From: Devosia oryziradicis
GTDB lineage: Bacteria > Pseudomonadota > Alphaproteobacteria > Rhizobiales > Devosiaceae
Direction: 5' to 3'
Assembly (NCBI RefSeq): GCF_016698645.1
Contig: NZ_CP068047.1
Coordinates: forward strand, 3,073,001 to 3,137,000
Length of the DNA stretch: 64,000 bases
A model generated the notes under the pieces. The model did not search any database. It saw nothing but the letters and a program-made list of their open reading frames with translations, and had not been told where the DNA came from. The stretch's first letter is position 1. Each line of letters starts with the position of its first letter. Below are positions 34,876 through 44,247 of this stretch, in pieces. A program made the translations under genes and the position numbers.

Positions 34876-35775
34876 TCAGGTCTGCTCGAGCGCGCGCAAC
34901 GGGGCGGTGGCCGGAATGATCCAGTCGCGAAATGCCTTGATCTTGGGCCAGTTTCGCCGCGCCTCGGGATAGACGAGGTAGTAGTAGTGGCCATCCCAGC
35001 CCGATGGCTTGAACGGCTGCGCGATGCGGCCGACGGCGATTTCGTCGGCATAGAATGGCGGGGTGAGCATGGCCACGCCCCGGCCGGCAAGCACGGCCGC
35101 GGCTTCCATCATCTGCGTGCCCAGCCGGGCAAAGGGCCGCGGCTCGAGGACCGTATTGGGAACGCCGAACAATTGCAGCCAAGCCGGCAGCCAGGGGTCA
35201 TCGGGGGTGATCTGTGGCAGGCGCAGCAGGTCGACGGGCTCGCGAACCTGATATTGATCGAGCAACGCCGGATGGACCATGGGCGCGAACTCGACCTTGA
35301 GCAGTTCGTGCCCGATCAGTCCCGGACCAATGCGATTGGTCGCGCGAATGGCGACGTCAAAATCCTGCTGGGCAAAATCGACAATGTCGGGGCTGCTGTC
35401 GACCCGGACCGCGATATCCTGATGCGCGAGCTGAAACAGACCGATATTGGCGGCCAGCCAACGGCTGGCAAAGGTGGGCACGACCGTGACGGCCAGGGTG
35501 CCCTCGGTGCGCTCGCGAGTCTCGGCAAAGGCATGGCGCAACTTGTCGAACGCCTCGCTGACATCCGGCGCCAGCCGTGCCCCGGTCTCACTCAGCGCGA
35601 TCTGACGGGGGCGGCGCAGGAACAGGGGCGCGCCGACCCGCTCTTCCAGGATCCTGATCTGGTAGCTCACGGCGGCCTGGGTCATGCCCAGCTCGTCTGC
35701 GGCCTTGGTGAAGCTGAGGTGGCGCGCCACCGCTTCGAAGGCGCGCACCGCGGTCAAGGGCGGCAACGCAGACAT
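34876..35775 (-). CDS. LysR-family regulator, GcvA-like
   Basis: A 299-residue LysR-type regulator. The HTH occupies about residues 5-65 (LPPLTAVRAFEAVARHLSFT, then AADELGMTQAAVSYQIRILE), with the LPPL start and VSYQI typical of the GcvA subgroup. The rest is the periplasmic-binding-like effector domain. It is divergent from a small DUF1127-like gene about 120 bases away, which is the most likely target. No glycine cleavage genes are nearby. Confidence 0.85.
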   Translation of the reverse strand: MSALPPLTAVRAFEAVARHLSFTKAADELGMTQAAVSYQIRILEERVGAPLFLRRPRQIALSETGARLAPDVSEAFDKLRHAFAETRERTEGTLAVTVVPTFASRWLAANIGLFQLAHQDIAVRVDSSPDIVDFAQQDFDVAIRATNRIGPGLIGHELLKVEFAPMVHPALLDQYQVREPVDLLRLPQITPDDPWLPAWLQLFGVPNTVLEPRPFARLGTQMMEAAAVLAGRGVAMLTPPFYADEIAVGRIAQPFKPSGWDGHYYYLVYPEARRNWPKIKAFRDWIIPATAPLRALEQT

Positions 35776-35893
35776 GGATCAAATCTCCTTATGCATGCCT
35801 ATCGAGCTTTAGTTGGAAATGAGGCCAAGCGCCAGTCATTCTCAAACAATGGAGAACACAGCAAGGAGCCGCCCCATAAGGACGGTCATAGCC

Positions 35894-36070
35894 ATGATTG
35901 CCATCGCCAAGCCCGTTTCTGCCCTGTTTCACCTGACCCGCTGGGTCATGCCCCGCCTGGTCAATGTCGAACGCCAGCGTCGGCAGACGACCGTGGACCT
36001 GATCCATTCTTCGCCGCACCTGCTGCGCGACATCGGCGCCACGGCGGACCATTTCGACGGGCATCGGTAG
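35894..36070 (+). CDS. Small DUF1127-like protein
   Basis: A short basic protein, 58 residues from the ATG at 35894; longer forms from the ATG at 35852 or the TTG at 35813 are possible. The C-terminus RRQTTVDLIHSSPHLLRDIG resembles the DUF1127 motif (basic helix, then LLRDIG). DUF1127 proteins are common in alphaproteobacteria and have been tied to phosphate and RNA metabolism and to colonisation. It is divergent from the GcvA-like regulator. Confidence 0.6.
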   Translation: MIAIAKPVSALFHLTRWVMPRLVNVERQRRQTTVDLIHSSPHLLRDIGATADHFDGHR

Positions 36071-36091
36071 ACAACGCAGATCCCACCAGCC

Positions 36092-36175
36092 GTCACCCTC
36101 GGGCTTGACCCGAGGGCACTTCACTTGGGGAACATCCGGTAAGTACAGGCCCCTCGGGTCAAGCCCGAGGGTGAC
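36092..36175. repeat. Palindromic repeat, family A, copy 2
   Basis: Same layout as the copies at 13638 and 44137: GTCACCCTCGGGCTTGACCC with GAGGGCAC, about 20 unrelated bases, then the inverted unit CCCTCGGGTCAAGCCCGAGG and GTGAC. It lies between the DUF1127-like gene and ybaK. Confidence 0.85.
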
Positions 36176-36243
36176 GCGGTGGGTGCGGTCGCGAGGGTGC
36201 CTCGCCCCTTGCATAGCGTCATTGCCGCGCTAAAACTCGCCCA

Positions 36244-36717
36244 ATGTCCAAGACCACGCCCGCCACGCTGGCCCTCACCAAGGCCGGCATCCCCTTCGCC
36301 ACTGCGACTTATGACTACGATCCCGACGCCGACCGCGTGGGGCTGCAGGCTGCCGAAGCCATGGGGGTGTCGCCCTCCATCGTCCTCAAGACCCTGATGG
36401 CCGAGGTCGATGGCAAGCCGGTTTGCGTGGTCGTGCCCTCGGACGAGGAAGTGAACATGAAGAAGCTCGCCGCGGCCTTTGGCGGCAAGTCGGCGCACAT
36501 GATGAAGCCCGCCGATGCGGAGCGCCTGACGGGCTATAAGGTGGGAGGCATCAGCCCGTTCGGCCAAAGGAAACAAGTGCCCACAGCGGTGGAGGAACTG
36601 GCGACGCTGGAAGACGAAATCTTCCTCAATGGCGGGCAGCGCGGCCTGCAGATCCGCATGAAGCCCGATGATCTGATTACCGCCCTTGGCGCCAAGGCAG
36701 CCGACCTTATCCGCTGA
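36244..36717 (+). CDS. ybaK: Cys-tRNA(Pro)/Cys-tRNA(Cys) deacylase YbaK
   Basis: A 157-residue YbaK/EbsC-family protein that removes mischarged amino acids (chiefly Cys from tRNA-Pro) during translation. Visible landmarks are the N-terminal MSKTTPATLALTKAGIPF, the catalytic Lys segment IVLKTLMAEVDGKPV, VGGISPFGQRKQVPT and the C-terminal NGGQRGLQIRMKPDDL. Length is normal for the family (about 155-160). It stands alone. Confidence 0.93.
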   Translation: MSKTTPATLALTKAGIPFATATYDYDPDADRVGLQAAEAMGVSPSIVLKTLMAEVDGKPVCVVVPSDEEVNMKKLAAAFGGKSAHMMKPADAERLTGYKVGGISPFGQRKQVPTAVEELATLEDEIFLNGGQRGLQIRMKPDDLITALGAKAADLIR

Positions 36718-36786
36718 TACCCCCTGTTCAGGGATAGGCGGAGCCGACTGCCGCCAGCATGCTGGTTCCAATTTGGGGAGAACAGC

Positions 36787-37134
36787 ATGAATCAGTTTTA
36801 CAAGATGGCGGGTGTCACAGCTCTTGCTGCTGTCATGGCGGGGTGCAGCGTGACGGGTGGCGATCTCATCCGACCGGGCGAGCCGACGGCAACGTTGATC
36901 ATCATCAATGGCAGCGCCAACAACCTCAATGCGATTGTCATTTCCGACTGCGACAACTTCACCTACGGTTTTAATCGCCTCGCGTCCGGAGACTATATCG
37001 CACCCGGGGAAGCACGGAGCTTCACGCTTTCGGCCGGATGCTGGGATGTGGGTGGCGGCTCGTTCGTGGCAGGAGAAGCCTACGAGCGCATGACGCTCAG
37101 CGCCGGCGATGTGATGCGCTACACGCTCTACTGA
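36787..37134 (+). CDS. Small lipoprotein of unknown function
   Basis: A 115-residue protein whose N-terminus MNQFYKMAGVTALAAVMAGC ends in a lipobox (VMAGC), so it should be acylated and anchored in the membrane. The mature part has two more cysteines (in SDCDNFTYG and AGCWDVGGG) that could form a disulfide. I do not recognise the family. GGGGAGAACAGC ahead of the ATG supports the start. Confidence 0.75.
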   Translation: MNQFYKMAGVTALAAVMAGCSVTGGDLIRPGEPTATLIIINGSANNLNAIVISDCDNFTYGFNRLASGDYIAPGEARSFTLSAGCWDVGGGSFVAGEAYERMTLSAGDVMRYTLY

Positions 37135-37171
37135 GCTCCACCTCGCCAACGTCGAGGTGCAGAAAAGACAA

Positions 37172-37193
37172 AAGGCGCCCGGATGGACGCCTT
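37172..37193 (-). terminator. Intrinsic terminator downstream of the DUF1127 gene
   Basis: AAGGCG (37172-37177) pairs with CGCCTT (37188-37193); on the minus strand the stem is followed by TTGTCTTTTCT. It ends the transcript of the small DUF1127 gene at 37226-37372 and faces the lipoprotein gene. Confidence 0.75.
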
Positions 37194-37225
37194 CATCTCA
37201 AGTCTGATTGGTCGGCTATTCGCGA

Positions 37226-37372
37226 TTAGCGAACGGCGCCGCCGCGAGCGATGTTCTTGATGTCGCCCTTGGTGATGCCCAGATCGTTCAGCTGACGGGC
37301 GTCGAGAGCGTTGAGCTCGCGCATCGTGCGCTGGTATTGGGCAAACTGTGCGATTTTCTGGCGGATGTTCAT
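37226..37372 (-). CDS. DUF1127 domain protein
   Basis: A 48-residue protein that is almost entirely a DUF1127 domain: basic amphipathic N-terminus (MNIRQKIAQFAQYQRTMREL), then ALDARQLNDLGITKGDIKNI. The ATG at 37372 follows AAGGGGA; the longer open frame upstream lacks a ribosome site. Such short proteins in alphaproteobacteria bind RNA or affect phosphate uptake in the few studied cases. Confidence 0.85.
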   Translation of the reverse strand: MNIRQKIAQFAQYQRTMRELNALDARQLNDLGITKGDIKNIARGGAVR

Positions 37373-37560
37373 TTTGGTTCCCCTTCGTTTTCGATGGCCA
37401 ATATCTATAGCCAGCCAGTCGTGATTAGAAGATGGACTCTCTGCACATCCGTTATGCAGCTGGTGCAAGCAAAAGAGGCAAAACGTTCATACTGGCTTCA
37501 GACAAATCCGGCCCCACACCAGCAGGCTGCCGCGACTTCTTGCTGCTAAGTTCTTGACAT

Positions 37561-37593
37561 AAAAAAGAAAACGAGCGCTAGCTAAGCTGGCGC
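37561..37593 (-). terminator. Intrinsic terminator of the cydABX operon
   Basis: On the minus strand GCGCCAGCTTAGCTAGCGC (37575-37593) can fold with GCGC ends and is followed by a T-rich tail (37561-37571, reading TTTTCTTTTTT). It lies 29 bases after the cydX stop. Confidence 0.65.
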
Positions 37594-37621
37594 CCGCGTT
37601 AAGGGATTTTTGACCATTTGG

Positions 37622-37765
37622 TCACGAGCCATGCGGCGGGCGCCTGGACGAATCCACGTTTTGTTCCGAGACCCGCCGATCCTCACGCAGCTCGAACCAC
37701 ATGGCGTTGAGAATGGCGAAGCTGCAGGCCAGGCCCACGCCGAGAATCCAGGAAAAATACCACAT
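37622..37765 (-). CDS. cydX: Cytochrome bd small subunit CydX
   Basis: A 47-residue single-span membrane protein, MWYFSWILGVGLACSFAILN followed by AMWFELREDR. The MWYFxWxLG start and the single hydrophobic helix followed by an acidic-basic tail are typical of CydX/CbdX, which stabilises the haem groups of cytochrome bd. It follows cydB by 9 bases with AGGAG ahead of the ATG at 37765. It is too short for common gene-length cut-offs. Confidence 0.92.
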   Translation of the reverse strand: MWYFSWILGVGLACSFAILNAMWFELREDRRVSEQNVDSSRRPPHGS

Positions 37766-37774
37766 GGCGGGCTC

Positions 37775-38923
37775 CTAATAGGCGTTGGGGTTCTTTTCGA
37801 GCGACTGGGTGCTGACCGTGCCGCGCATTACCCGGAACACCCAGGCCGTATAGGCCAGGATGATGGGCAGGAAGAAGCAGGTCACCAGAAGCATGATGAA
37901 GAGCGTGAGGTGGCTCGAGGAGGCATCCCACAGGGTGAGGCTAGATTCCGGCACGGTCGAGGACGGCAGCAGGAAGGGGAACAGCGATAGCCCCGCCGTC
38001 GAGACGATGCCGAAGATGCCCAGGCTCGACGCAAGCAGGGTGGGCAATCGCAGGCGAGCCAGGAGACCAAGCACGGCGCCGATCAGGCCAACAAAACCCA
38101 ACACCGGCGCCGCCACCATCCATGGATAGTGACTGTAGTTGGCCAGCCAGCCGCCGCGGGTCAGTGCCACCGCCTTTGCCAGCGGGTTGATCGCGGCATT
38201 GCCGTCCACGGCGCTCGTGATGGCGTAGCCGTCAACTCCAAGGGCCACCCACAGACCGCCCAGCGCAAACAGGGCAATGGTCAGGATGCCGGCCAGCGTG
38301 CCGTAGGTCCGCGCCCGCTCTGCCAGCGGCCCGGTGGTACGGCCGGCAATGACCGCCGCGCCCTGGGTCACGATCATGCCCAGGCTGACAAGCCCGCTGA
38401 GCAGTGCAAAGGGCATCAGCAGCATGAAGAAGTTGCCGGTATAGAAGGCACGCATGGTGTCATCGAGGTGGAACGGCGCGCCGAGTAACACATTGCCCAC
38501 CGCGACACCCAGGATCAGCGACGGCACGACGCCGCCGATGAACAGGGCCCAATCCCAGGCCGCCCGCCACCTGACATCCTTGATCTTGCCGCGAAACTTG
38601 AAGCCGACCGGCCGCAGGATGAAGGCCAGGAGAATCACGATCATGGCCAGGTAGAAGCCGGAAAAGCTCACCGCATAGAGCGGGGGGAAGGCTGCGAAAA
38701 TGGCGCCGCCCCCAAGGATCAGCCAGACCTGATTGCCCTCCCAGGTCGGGCCGACCAGGTTGAGCAGCACGCGGCGTTCCTCATCGGTACGGGCGGCAAA
38801 GGGCAGCAACGCGCCGACGCCGAGATCGCGTCCGCCCATGATGGCGAAGCCGATCAACAGGACGCCGAGCAGGACCCACCAGATCAGACGCAAGGTTTCA
38901 TAGTCGAGCGGGATAGTGCTCAT
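37775..38923 (-). CDS. cydB: Cytochrome bd ubiquinol oxidase subunit II
   Basis: A 382-residue inner-membrane subunit with eight or nine hydrophobic segments. The N-terminal [33 protein letters not shown] and [19 protein letters not shown] are signatures of CydB. With CydA it forms the oxygen reductase used at low oxygen. Its start overlaps the cydA stop by four bases. Confidence 0.95.
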   Translation of the reverse strand: MSTIPLDYETLRLIWWVLLGVLLIGFAIMGGRDLGVGALLPFAARTDEERRVLLNLVGPTWEGNQVWLILGGGAIFAAFPPLYAVSFSGFYLAMIVILLAFILRPVGFKFRGKIKDVRWRAAWDWALFIGGVVPSLILGVAVGNVLLGAPFHLDDTMRAFYTGNFFMLLMPFALLSGLVSLGMIVTQGAAVIAGRTTGPLAERARTYGTLAGILTIALFALGGLWVALGVDGYAITSAVDGNAAINPLAKAVALTRGGWLANYSHYPWMVAAPVLGFVGLIGAVLGLLARLRLPTLLASSLGIFGIVSTAGLSLFPFLLPSSTVPESSLTLWDASSSHLTLFIMLLVTCFFLPIILAYTAWVFRVMRGTVSTQSLEKNPNAY

Positions 38924-40521
38924 GATCCGAGCTCCTTGGTGGCTGGTGTGACCGGGAGGGCTGCGATGACGAAATCCTGGTCATCGGCCTCGGCGGCAAA
39001 CAGCTTGTCCTGCGGCCCCGCCTTGATGATCTTGACCATCAGCATGATCATGATGACGAAGAGGATCGAATAGAGCGTGACGAAGAAGCTCAGTGAAATG
39101 ACGAGATCCCAGAAGTGGAGACCGGAGGCGGCATAGAAGGTGGGCAGCACGCCTTCCACCACCCAGGGCTGACGGCCGAACTCGGCGATAAACCAGCCGC
39201 TCTCAATGGCGACCCAGGGCAGCGGCAGCACGGCAAAACCAAGCCACAGCAACGGCCTGTTGGTGGTGAGCCAGCCCCGCGAGGCCCGGTAGAACCACAG
39301 CGCGAAGAAGGCGATGAAGAAGAAGCCCAGCCCCATCATGATGCGGAAGGTCCAGAACAGCGGCCAGACGTCGGGCACCGTGTCTTCGGCGGCCATCCGG
39401 ATTTCCTCGTCCGTGGCGTTGCCGACATCGTCGCGATACTTCTTGAGCAGCAGGCCGTAGCCGAGGTCGGGCCAGACCTCCTCGAACCGGGCACGCGCCG
39501 CGGCATTGTCTGGATTGGTGCGGATCTCCTGCAGGGTGTCATAAGCGACCATGCCCTCGCGGATGCGGTCCTCGGCGCGGCCCACCAGTTCCTCGATGCC
39601 CGGTAGCTCCTGGGTCAGCGAGCGCGTGGTGATCAAGCCGCCCATCCAGGGGACCTGGATGGAGAAGCTGGGTGCACCCCCATCGGGCCCGGGAATGGCA
39701 ATAACCGTCCAGGGGGCCGGCGCGGGTTCGGTGTGGTAGCTCGCCTCGATGGCGGCGATCTTCATCTTCTGATGTTCGGTGGCGACATAGCCGCTCTCGT
39801 CGCCCAGCACGACGACCGAGAGCGCGGAGGCAAGGCCAAAGCTGGCGGCGACCACCATGGAGCGCTTGGCCAGTTCGACGTGGCGCTGCTGCAGCAGGAA
39901 GAGGCTCGAAATGGCGAAGATGAATACCGCGCCGCACAGGTAGCCGGCGCTCACGGTGTGGACGAACTTGGCCTGGGCCACCTGGTTGAAGATCACCGCC
40001 ACGAAGTCGGTGACTTCCATGCGCATGGTGTCGGGGTTGAACTTGGCGCCGACCGGGTTCTGCATCCAGCCATTGGCGATCAGGATCCACAGCGCCGAAA
40101 AATTGGCGCCAAGCGCCACCAGCCAGGTCACGACCAGGTGCCCGACCTTGCTCAGCCGGTCCCAGCCGAAGAAAAACAGGCCAATGAACGTCGCCTCGAG
40201 GAAGAATGCCATCAGCCCTTCGATGGCGAGCGGCGCGCCGAACACGTCGCCGACATAATGGCTGTAATAGCTCCAGTTCATGCCGAACTGGAATTCCATG
40301 ACGATGCCGGTGGCGACACCCATGGCGAAATTGACGCCGAACAGCGTGCCCCAGAACAGGGTGGCCTTGCGCCACACCTCGCGCCCCGTCATCACATAGG
40401 TGCTTTCCATGATGGCCATCATCACGGAGAGGCCAATGGTCAGCGGCACGAAGATGAAATGGTACATGGCGGTGGCCGCGAATTGCCACCGCGAGAGTTC
40501 GACAACAGTCATGTCGATCAT
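38920..40521 (-). CDS. cydA: Cytochrome bd ubiquinol oxidase subunit I
   Basis: A 533-residue subunit carrying the haems. The start [20 protein letters not shown] includes the His of the haem b595 area (MYHFIFVPL), and the quinol-site [13 protein letters not shown] is present. The ATG at 40521 was chosen because a GGG-rich site precedes it; the MTVVEL start nine bases later is possible. Size fits bd-I type oxidases. A perfect FNR box lies 84 bases upstream. Confidence 0.95.
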   Translation of the reverse strand: MIDMTVVELSRWQFAATAMYHFIFVPLTIGLSVMMAIMESTYVMTGREVWRKATLFWGTLFGVNFAMGVATGIVMEFQFGMNWSYYSHYVGDVFGAPLAIEGLMAFFLEATFIGLFFFGWDRLSKVGHLVVTWLVALGANFSALWILIANGWMQNPVGAKFNPDTMRMEVTDFVAVIFNQVAQAKFVHTVSAGYLCGAVFIFAISSLFLLQQRHVELAKRSMVVAASFGLASALSVVVLGDESGYVATEHQKMKIAAIEASYHTEPAPAPWTVIAIPGPDGGAPSFSIQVPWMGGLITTRSLTQELPGIEELVGRAEDRIREGMVAYDTLQEIRTNPDNAAARARFEEVWPDLGYGLLLKKYRDDVGNATDEEIRMAAEDTVPDVWPLFWTFRIMMGLGFFFIAFFALWFYRASRGWLTTNRPLLWLGFAVLPLPWVAIESGWFIAEFGRQPWVVEGVLPTFYAASGLHFWDLVISLSFFVTLYSILFVIMIMLMVKIIKAGPQDKLFAAEADDQDFVIAALPVTPATKELGS

Positions 40522-40604
40522 GGCGATACTGCCCTTTTGGCTGGCAGCGCCCCGAGTCGGCGCCGTCACTGCGCACTCTATGCGCCACCAGACTTGCCGA
40601 TGCC

Positions 40605-40618
40605 TTGATTCAGATCAA
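40605..40618. promoter_or_regulatory. FNR/FixK box between cydA and cydD
   Basis: TTGATTCAGATCAA is a perfect match to the FNR consensus TTGAT-N4-ATCAA. It lies 84 bases before cydA and 34 bases before cydD, in the divergent promoter region, so it can control both operons. An Fnr-type regulator gene is encoded at 44248-44964. Confidence 0.9.
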
Positions 40619-40651
40619 GGGCTGTTCCGGCATTCGCTATAGTGTTGAGCC

Positions 40652-42463
40652 ATGACCGATCAGGATCGCCAGAACGGCAAGACCCTCACCAGCCTCCGTC
40701 GCTACGGGGGCGTCGCGCTGTGGGTGGCCGTCCTTGCCCCGTTGGTCGGTGGTGCATTGCTGGTGTGGCAGGCCTGGAGCCTGGCCGATGTGCTGGGGGG
40801 CGCCATCGAGGGCGGGGCGAAGCTCGACACCTTGGCCCCCGGCGCAGCACTGATCCTGGGCCTGCTGGTGATGCGCGCAGTATTGGGCGCCATTGGCGAG
40901 CAAGCGGGGACCAGCGCGGCGGAAGCGATCAAGCTCCAGCTCCGCACGACATTGTTCGCGCAGTTGCTGGCCCGCTCGCCGCGCAGTGCCGACCAGCCGC
41001 AGTCAGGCGCAGCCTCGGCGGCCATTGTCGACCAGGTCGAGGCGCTCGATGGGTTCTTCGCTCGCTACCTGCCGGCCATGATCCAGGCCAGCGTCTTGCC
41101 GATCGCCTTCGGCGCTATCATCCTGCCGCTCGATTGGCTGGCCGGATTGCTGTTTCTGGTGACGGCGCCGCTGATCCCGGTCTTCATGGCGCTAGCCGGC
41201 TGGGGCGCGCAGCATGCCACCAACAAGCAGGCCCGCGCGCTCAGCCTACTCAGCGGCCGCTTTGCCGATCGGCTGCGCGGCCTGCTAACGCTCAAGCTGT
41301 TCGGCCGGGCGGCGGCGGAAACATCAGGCATCGTCGCGGCCAGCGACGAGTTGCGCCGCCGCACCCTGCGCGTGCTGCGCATCGCCTTCCTCTCATCGGC
41401 GGTGCTCGAATTCTTTGCCGCGCTGGGTGTTGCCGGGGTGGCGCTCTATGTCGGGCTGACCTTCATCGACTATCTCCACCTGCGGTCGACGCCGATGAGC
41501 CTCGAACTGGGCCTCTTCCTGCTCCTGATGGCGCCCGAGGTCTACAACCCGCTACGCCTGCTTGCCGCGCATTATCACGACCGCGCCGCTGCCAAGGCTG
41601 CAATAGGCGAGATCGAGACGCAGCTTTCTTCACCTCTCCCTCTGGGGGAGAGGTCGACGGCGAAGCCGGCGGGTGAGGGGGCCTTCGCTTCGTTCAATGA
41701 GCAGGACAGGCCCCCTCACCCGGCCCTGCGGGCCGACCTCTCCCCCAAAGGGAGAGGTGAAGGAAGCGGGCCACTTGGCCTCACCCTTGCCAATCTCACG
41801 CTACGCACACCCGACAGTGCGCGCGTCATCCTCGTCGACACCGACCTCACCATCACCCCCGGGGAGCATGTCGCCATCCTCGGCCCAAGCGGAATCGGTA
41901 AGTCGACGCTGTTGGAGGCCATCGCCCGGCTGCGCACTTATGAAGGCTCGATCGTGCTCGACCAGCGCCCGCTGGCCGACTGGCCGGAGGTTGATTTGCG
42001 CCGCCGCGTCACCATGCTGGGGCAGAAGCCGCGCATCTTTGCCGGTTCGATGGCGCATAATATTGGCCTGGCGCGGCCCGGTGCATCGATCGCCGATATC
42101 ACGCGCGCAGCGGAACTCGCCCAGGTCGCAGGCTTCGCCGATGCGCTGCCCGAGGGTCTTGATACAAGGCTCGGCGAAGGTGGGCTGGGGCTCTCCGGCG
42201 GCCAGGCGCAGCGCGTCGCCCTGGCGCGCATCTACCTGCGCGATGCCGGGCTGATCCTGCTCGACGAACCCACGGCCCATCTCGATTCCGAGCTCGAACA
42301 GGCGGTGCTGGACGCGCTCAAGCACTATGCCCGCGGCCGCACACTGGTGATTGCCACCCATTCCCTCGCGGTGGCGGCACGCATGGACAAGGCCTGGCGC
42401 ATGGCCGGGGAGCGCCTGCTGCCGACGCCGCTCCCCAAGCACAGCGGCAGGAGCGTCGCATGA
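40652..42463 (+). CDS. cydD: Cysteine/glutathione ABC exporter subunit CydD, with in-frame repeat insertion
   Basis: A 603-residue exporter half with a membrane domain (about 20-320) and an ATPase domain (about 375-590; Walker A GPSGIGKST, signature LSGGQAQRVALARIY, Walker B LILLDEPTAHLD). Together with CydC it exports cysteine and glutathione and is needed to assemble cytochrome bd. About 45 residues (326-371) between the domains are encoded by a family B palindromic repeat that keeps the frame. It overlaps cydC by four bases. Confidence 0.92.
   Translation: MTDQDRQNGKTLTSLRRYGGVALWVAVLAPLVGGALLVWQAWSLADVLGGAIEGGAKLDTLAPGAALILGLLVMRAVLGAIGEQAGTSAAEAIKLQLRTTLFAQLLARSPRSADQPQSGAASAAIVDQVEALDGFFARYLPAMIQASVLPIAFGAIILPLDWLAGLLFLVTAPLIPVFMALAGWGAQHATNKQARALSLLSGRFADRLRGLLTLKLFGRAAAETSGIVAASDELRRRTLRVLRIAFLSSAVLEFFAALGVAGVALYVGLTFIDYLHLRSTPMSLELGLFLLLMAPEVYNPLRLLAAHYHDRAAAKAAIGEIETQLSSPLPLGERSTAKPAGEGAFASFNEQDRPPHPALRADLSPKGRGEGSGPLGLTLANLTLRTPDSARVILVDTDLTITPGEHVAILGPSGIGKSTLLEAIARLRTYEGSIVLDQRPLADWPEVDLRRRVTMLGQKPRIFAGSMAHNIGLARPGASIADITRAAELAQVAGFADALPEGLDTRLGEGGLGLSGGQAQRVALARIYLRDAGLILLDEPTAHLDSELEQAVLDALKHYARGRTLVIATHSLAVAARMDKAWRMAGERLLPTPLPKHSGRSVA
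41629..41762. repeat. Palindromic repeat, family B, copy 4, inside cydD
   Basis: TTCACCTCTCCCTCTGGGGG with AGAGGTCG on the left is mirrored by GACCTCTCCCCCAAAGGGAG and AGGTGAA on the right, and GGGTGAGGGGGCCTTC by GGCCCCCTCACCC inside. The element is closest to the copy at 61057-61189. It is read through in the cydD frame with no stop codon and encodes a linker of about 45 residues. Confidence 0.88.
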
Positions 42464-44109
42464 AGTCGCTTCTCGCCTTCCGCAGCTTGTTTCTGAGCCA
42501 GGCCAAGGGGTTCGGCCTGGCGCTGCTGCTGTCACTGGTGGCATTAGCGGCAGGCGTTGCCCTGCTCGGCACTTCTGGCTGGTTCATCACCGCCGCGGCG
42601 CTCACCAGCGCCGGGCTCGCCTTCAATCTCTTTGCGCCATCGGCACTGGTGCGCGGCTTCTCGTTCATCCGCATTCTTGCCCGCTATGGCGAGCGTCTCA
42701 GCGGCCACGATGCGACGCTGCGCCTGCTCGCCGAGTTGCGCGGCTGGCTGTTTGCCCGCCTGTTTCCGCGCCTGCCGCTAACCGATCGCAGCCTGCGCCA
42801 TGGCGATCTCGTCAGCCGCCTGACATCGGATGTCGACGCGCTGGATACGGCGTTCCTCGTCGCTATCGGTCCGGTCATCGCGGCGCTGGTGATTGGCGGC
42901 ACATTGACTGGCATACTCATCTGGCTGCTGCCGCCGGCCGCCCTGCTCCATGGCATCTGTTTTGCCCTGGCCGTCGTGGCGTTACCCGCCGGTCTCGTTT
43001 TCGTCAGCCGAAGGGCCGGTCGTGACGTGGTGACGCGCGCAGCCGAGGCACGCGCCGCGGTGCTCGACGGCATCGACGGGCATACGGACCTTACCGTCTT
43101 CGGCATTCGGGATACGGCAGAGGCCGGGTTCACCGACACCGCCCGCCGCCTCGCGAAAGCAAAGCGTCACCTGGCACGTCTCGCCGCCGTCGCAAGCCTG
43201 GCCGTGCAGGTCCTCGCGGCCCTGGCGCTGGTCGGCACGCTCTGGCTGGGCCTCCGCGCCTTTACGACGGGCGCGATCGACGGCCCGGTGCTGGCCGGTC
43301 TGCTGCTGGCCGTGGCAGGCAGCTTCGAGGCTACCGCCGTCATTGTCCGCAGCGTGAGCAAGCTGACCACCGCCATGGCCGCCGCCGAACGCCTGACAGC
43401 CATCGCCGAAGCGCCGCCTACCGTGCTGGACCCACCGGCACCGGCCGCCTTGCCGGTCGAAACCAGCCTGGCCCTGACCGATGTCACCTTCGGCTATGGC
43501 GGCCCGCCGGTTCTGGCCGGGCTCGATCTATCCGTGGCGCCGGGCGAGCATGTCGCCATCACGGGACCGAGCGGCAGCGGCAAATCGAGCCTTCTGGCAC
43601 TACTGCTCCGCCTCGCCGATCCGCAAGCCGGCACGGTCACGCTTGGCGGCACGGGCCTGCCATCGCTTGCCCAGGCCGATATCCATGCCAGCACGGCCCT
43701 GCTCAGCCAGGACAGCCCGCTGTTCCACGACACGATCCGCGCCAACCTGCTCATCGCTCGTCCGGATGGCGACGATGCCGCCTTATGGTCGGCACTCGCT
43801 GCGGCCGGCATCGAGAGCTTCGTCCGCGCCCTGCCCCTCGGCCTCGACACGCTCGTCGGTGAGGGTGGGCGCACGGTCTCGGTCGGCCAGGCGCGGCGGC
43901 TATGCCTGGCCCGCACGCTGCTGTCGACGGCGAAAATCCTGCTGCTCGATGAGCCGACCACCGGCCTCGACCGCGCTGCGGAAGTGGCCTTCTTCGAGAC
44001 GTTGCATGTGGCAGCGCGAGGCCGCACGGTGATCGTGGTCACCCATGCGGCGATCCCGGAGGGGAGCGTGGATCGGGAACTGGTAATGCGGGGTGGCAGG
44101 CTGGAGTGA
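42460..44109 (+). CDS. cydC: Cysteine/glutathione ABC exporter subunit CydC
   Basis: A 549-residue partner of CydD. Six membrane helices (about 1-300) and an ATPase domain with Walker A GPSGSGKSS, a divergent signature (VSVGQARRLCLARTL) and Walker B ILLLDEPTTGLD. The GTSGWFITAAALTSAG near residues 30-45 is a CydC hallmark. The ATG overlaps the cydD stop. No repeat insertion is seen here, unlike cydD. Confidence 0.93.
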   Translation: MKSLLAFRSLFLSQAKGFGLALLLSLVALAAGVALLGTSGWFITAAALTSAGLAFNLFAPSALVRGFSFIRILARYGERLSGHDATLRLLAELRGWLFARLFPRLPLTDRSLRHGDLVSRLTSDVDALDTAFLVAIGPVIAALVIGGTLTGILIWLLPPAALLHGICFALAVVALPAGLVFVSRRAGRDVVTRAAEARAAVLDGIDGHTDLTVFGIRDTAEAGFTDTARRLAKAKRHLARLAAVASLAVQVLAALALVGTLWLGLRAFTTGAIDGPVLAGLLLAVAGSFEATAVIVRSVSKLTTAMAAAERLTAIAEAPPTVLDPPAPAALPVETSLALTDVTFGYGGPPVLAGLDLSVAPGEHVAITGPSGSGKSSLLALLLRLADPQAGTVTLGGTGLPSLAQADIHASTALLSQDSPLFHDTIRANLLIARPDGDDAALWSALAAAGIESFVRALPLGLDTLVGEGGRTVSVGQARRLCLARTLLSTAKILLLDEPTTGLDRAAEVAFFETLHVAARGRTVIVVTHAAIPEGSVDRELVMRGGRLE

Positions 44110-44136
44110 GCCCCGTCACCTTTCCCACTCTCGATC

Positions 44137-44220
44137 GTCACCCTCGGGCTTGACCCGAGGGCACTGTACTTAGCCAAAGCGCCGCCAGTGAAGAGCCCTC
44201 GGGTCAAGCCCGAGGGTGAC
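44137..44220. repeat. Palindromic repeat, family A, copy 3
   Basis: Same layout as 13638-13719 and 36092-36175: GTCACCCTCGGGCTTGACCC with GAGGGCAC, then CCCTCGGGTCAAGCCCGAGG and GTGAC. It lies between the convergent ends of cydC and the Fnr gene. Confidence 0.88.
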
Positions 44221-44247
44221 GTCCGGTGGGGGTGGGGGCGTAGTCCC

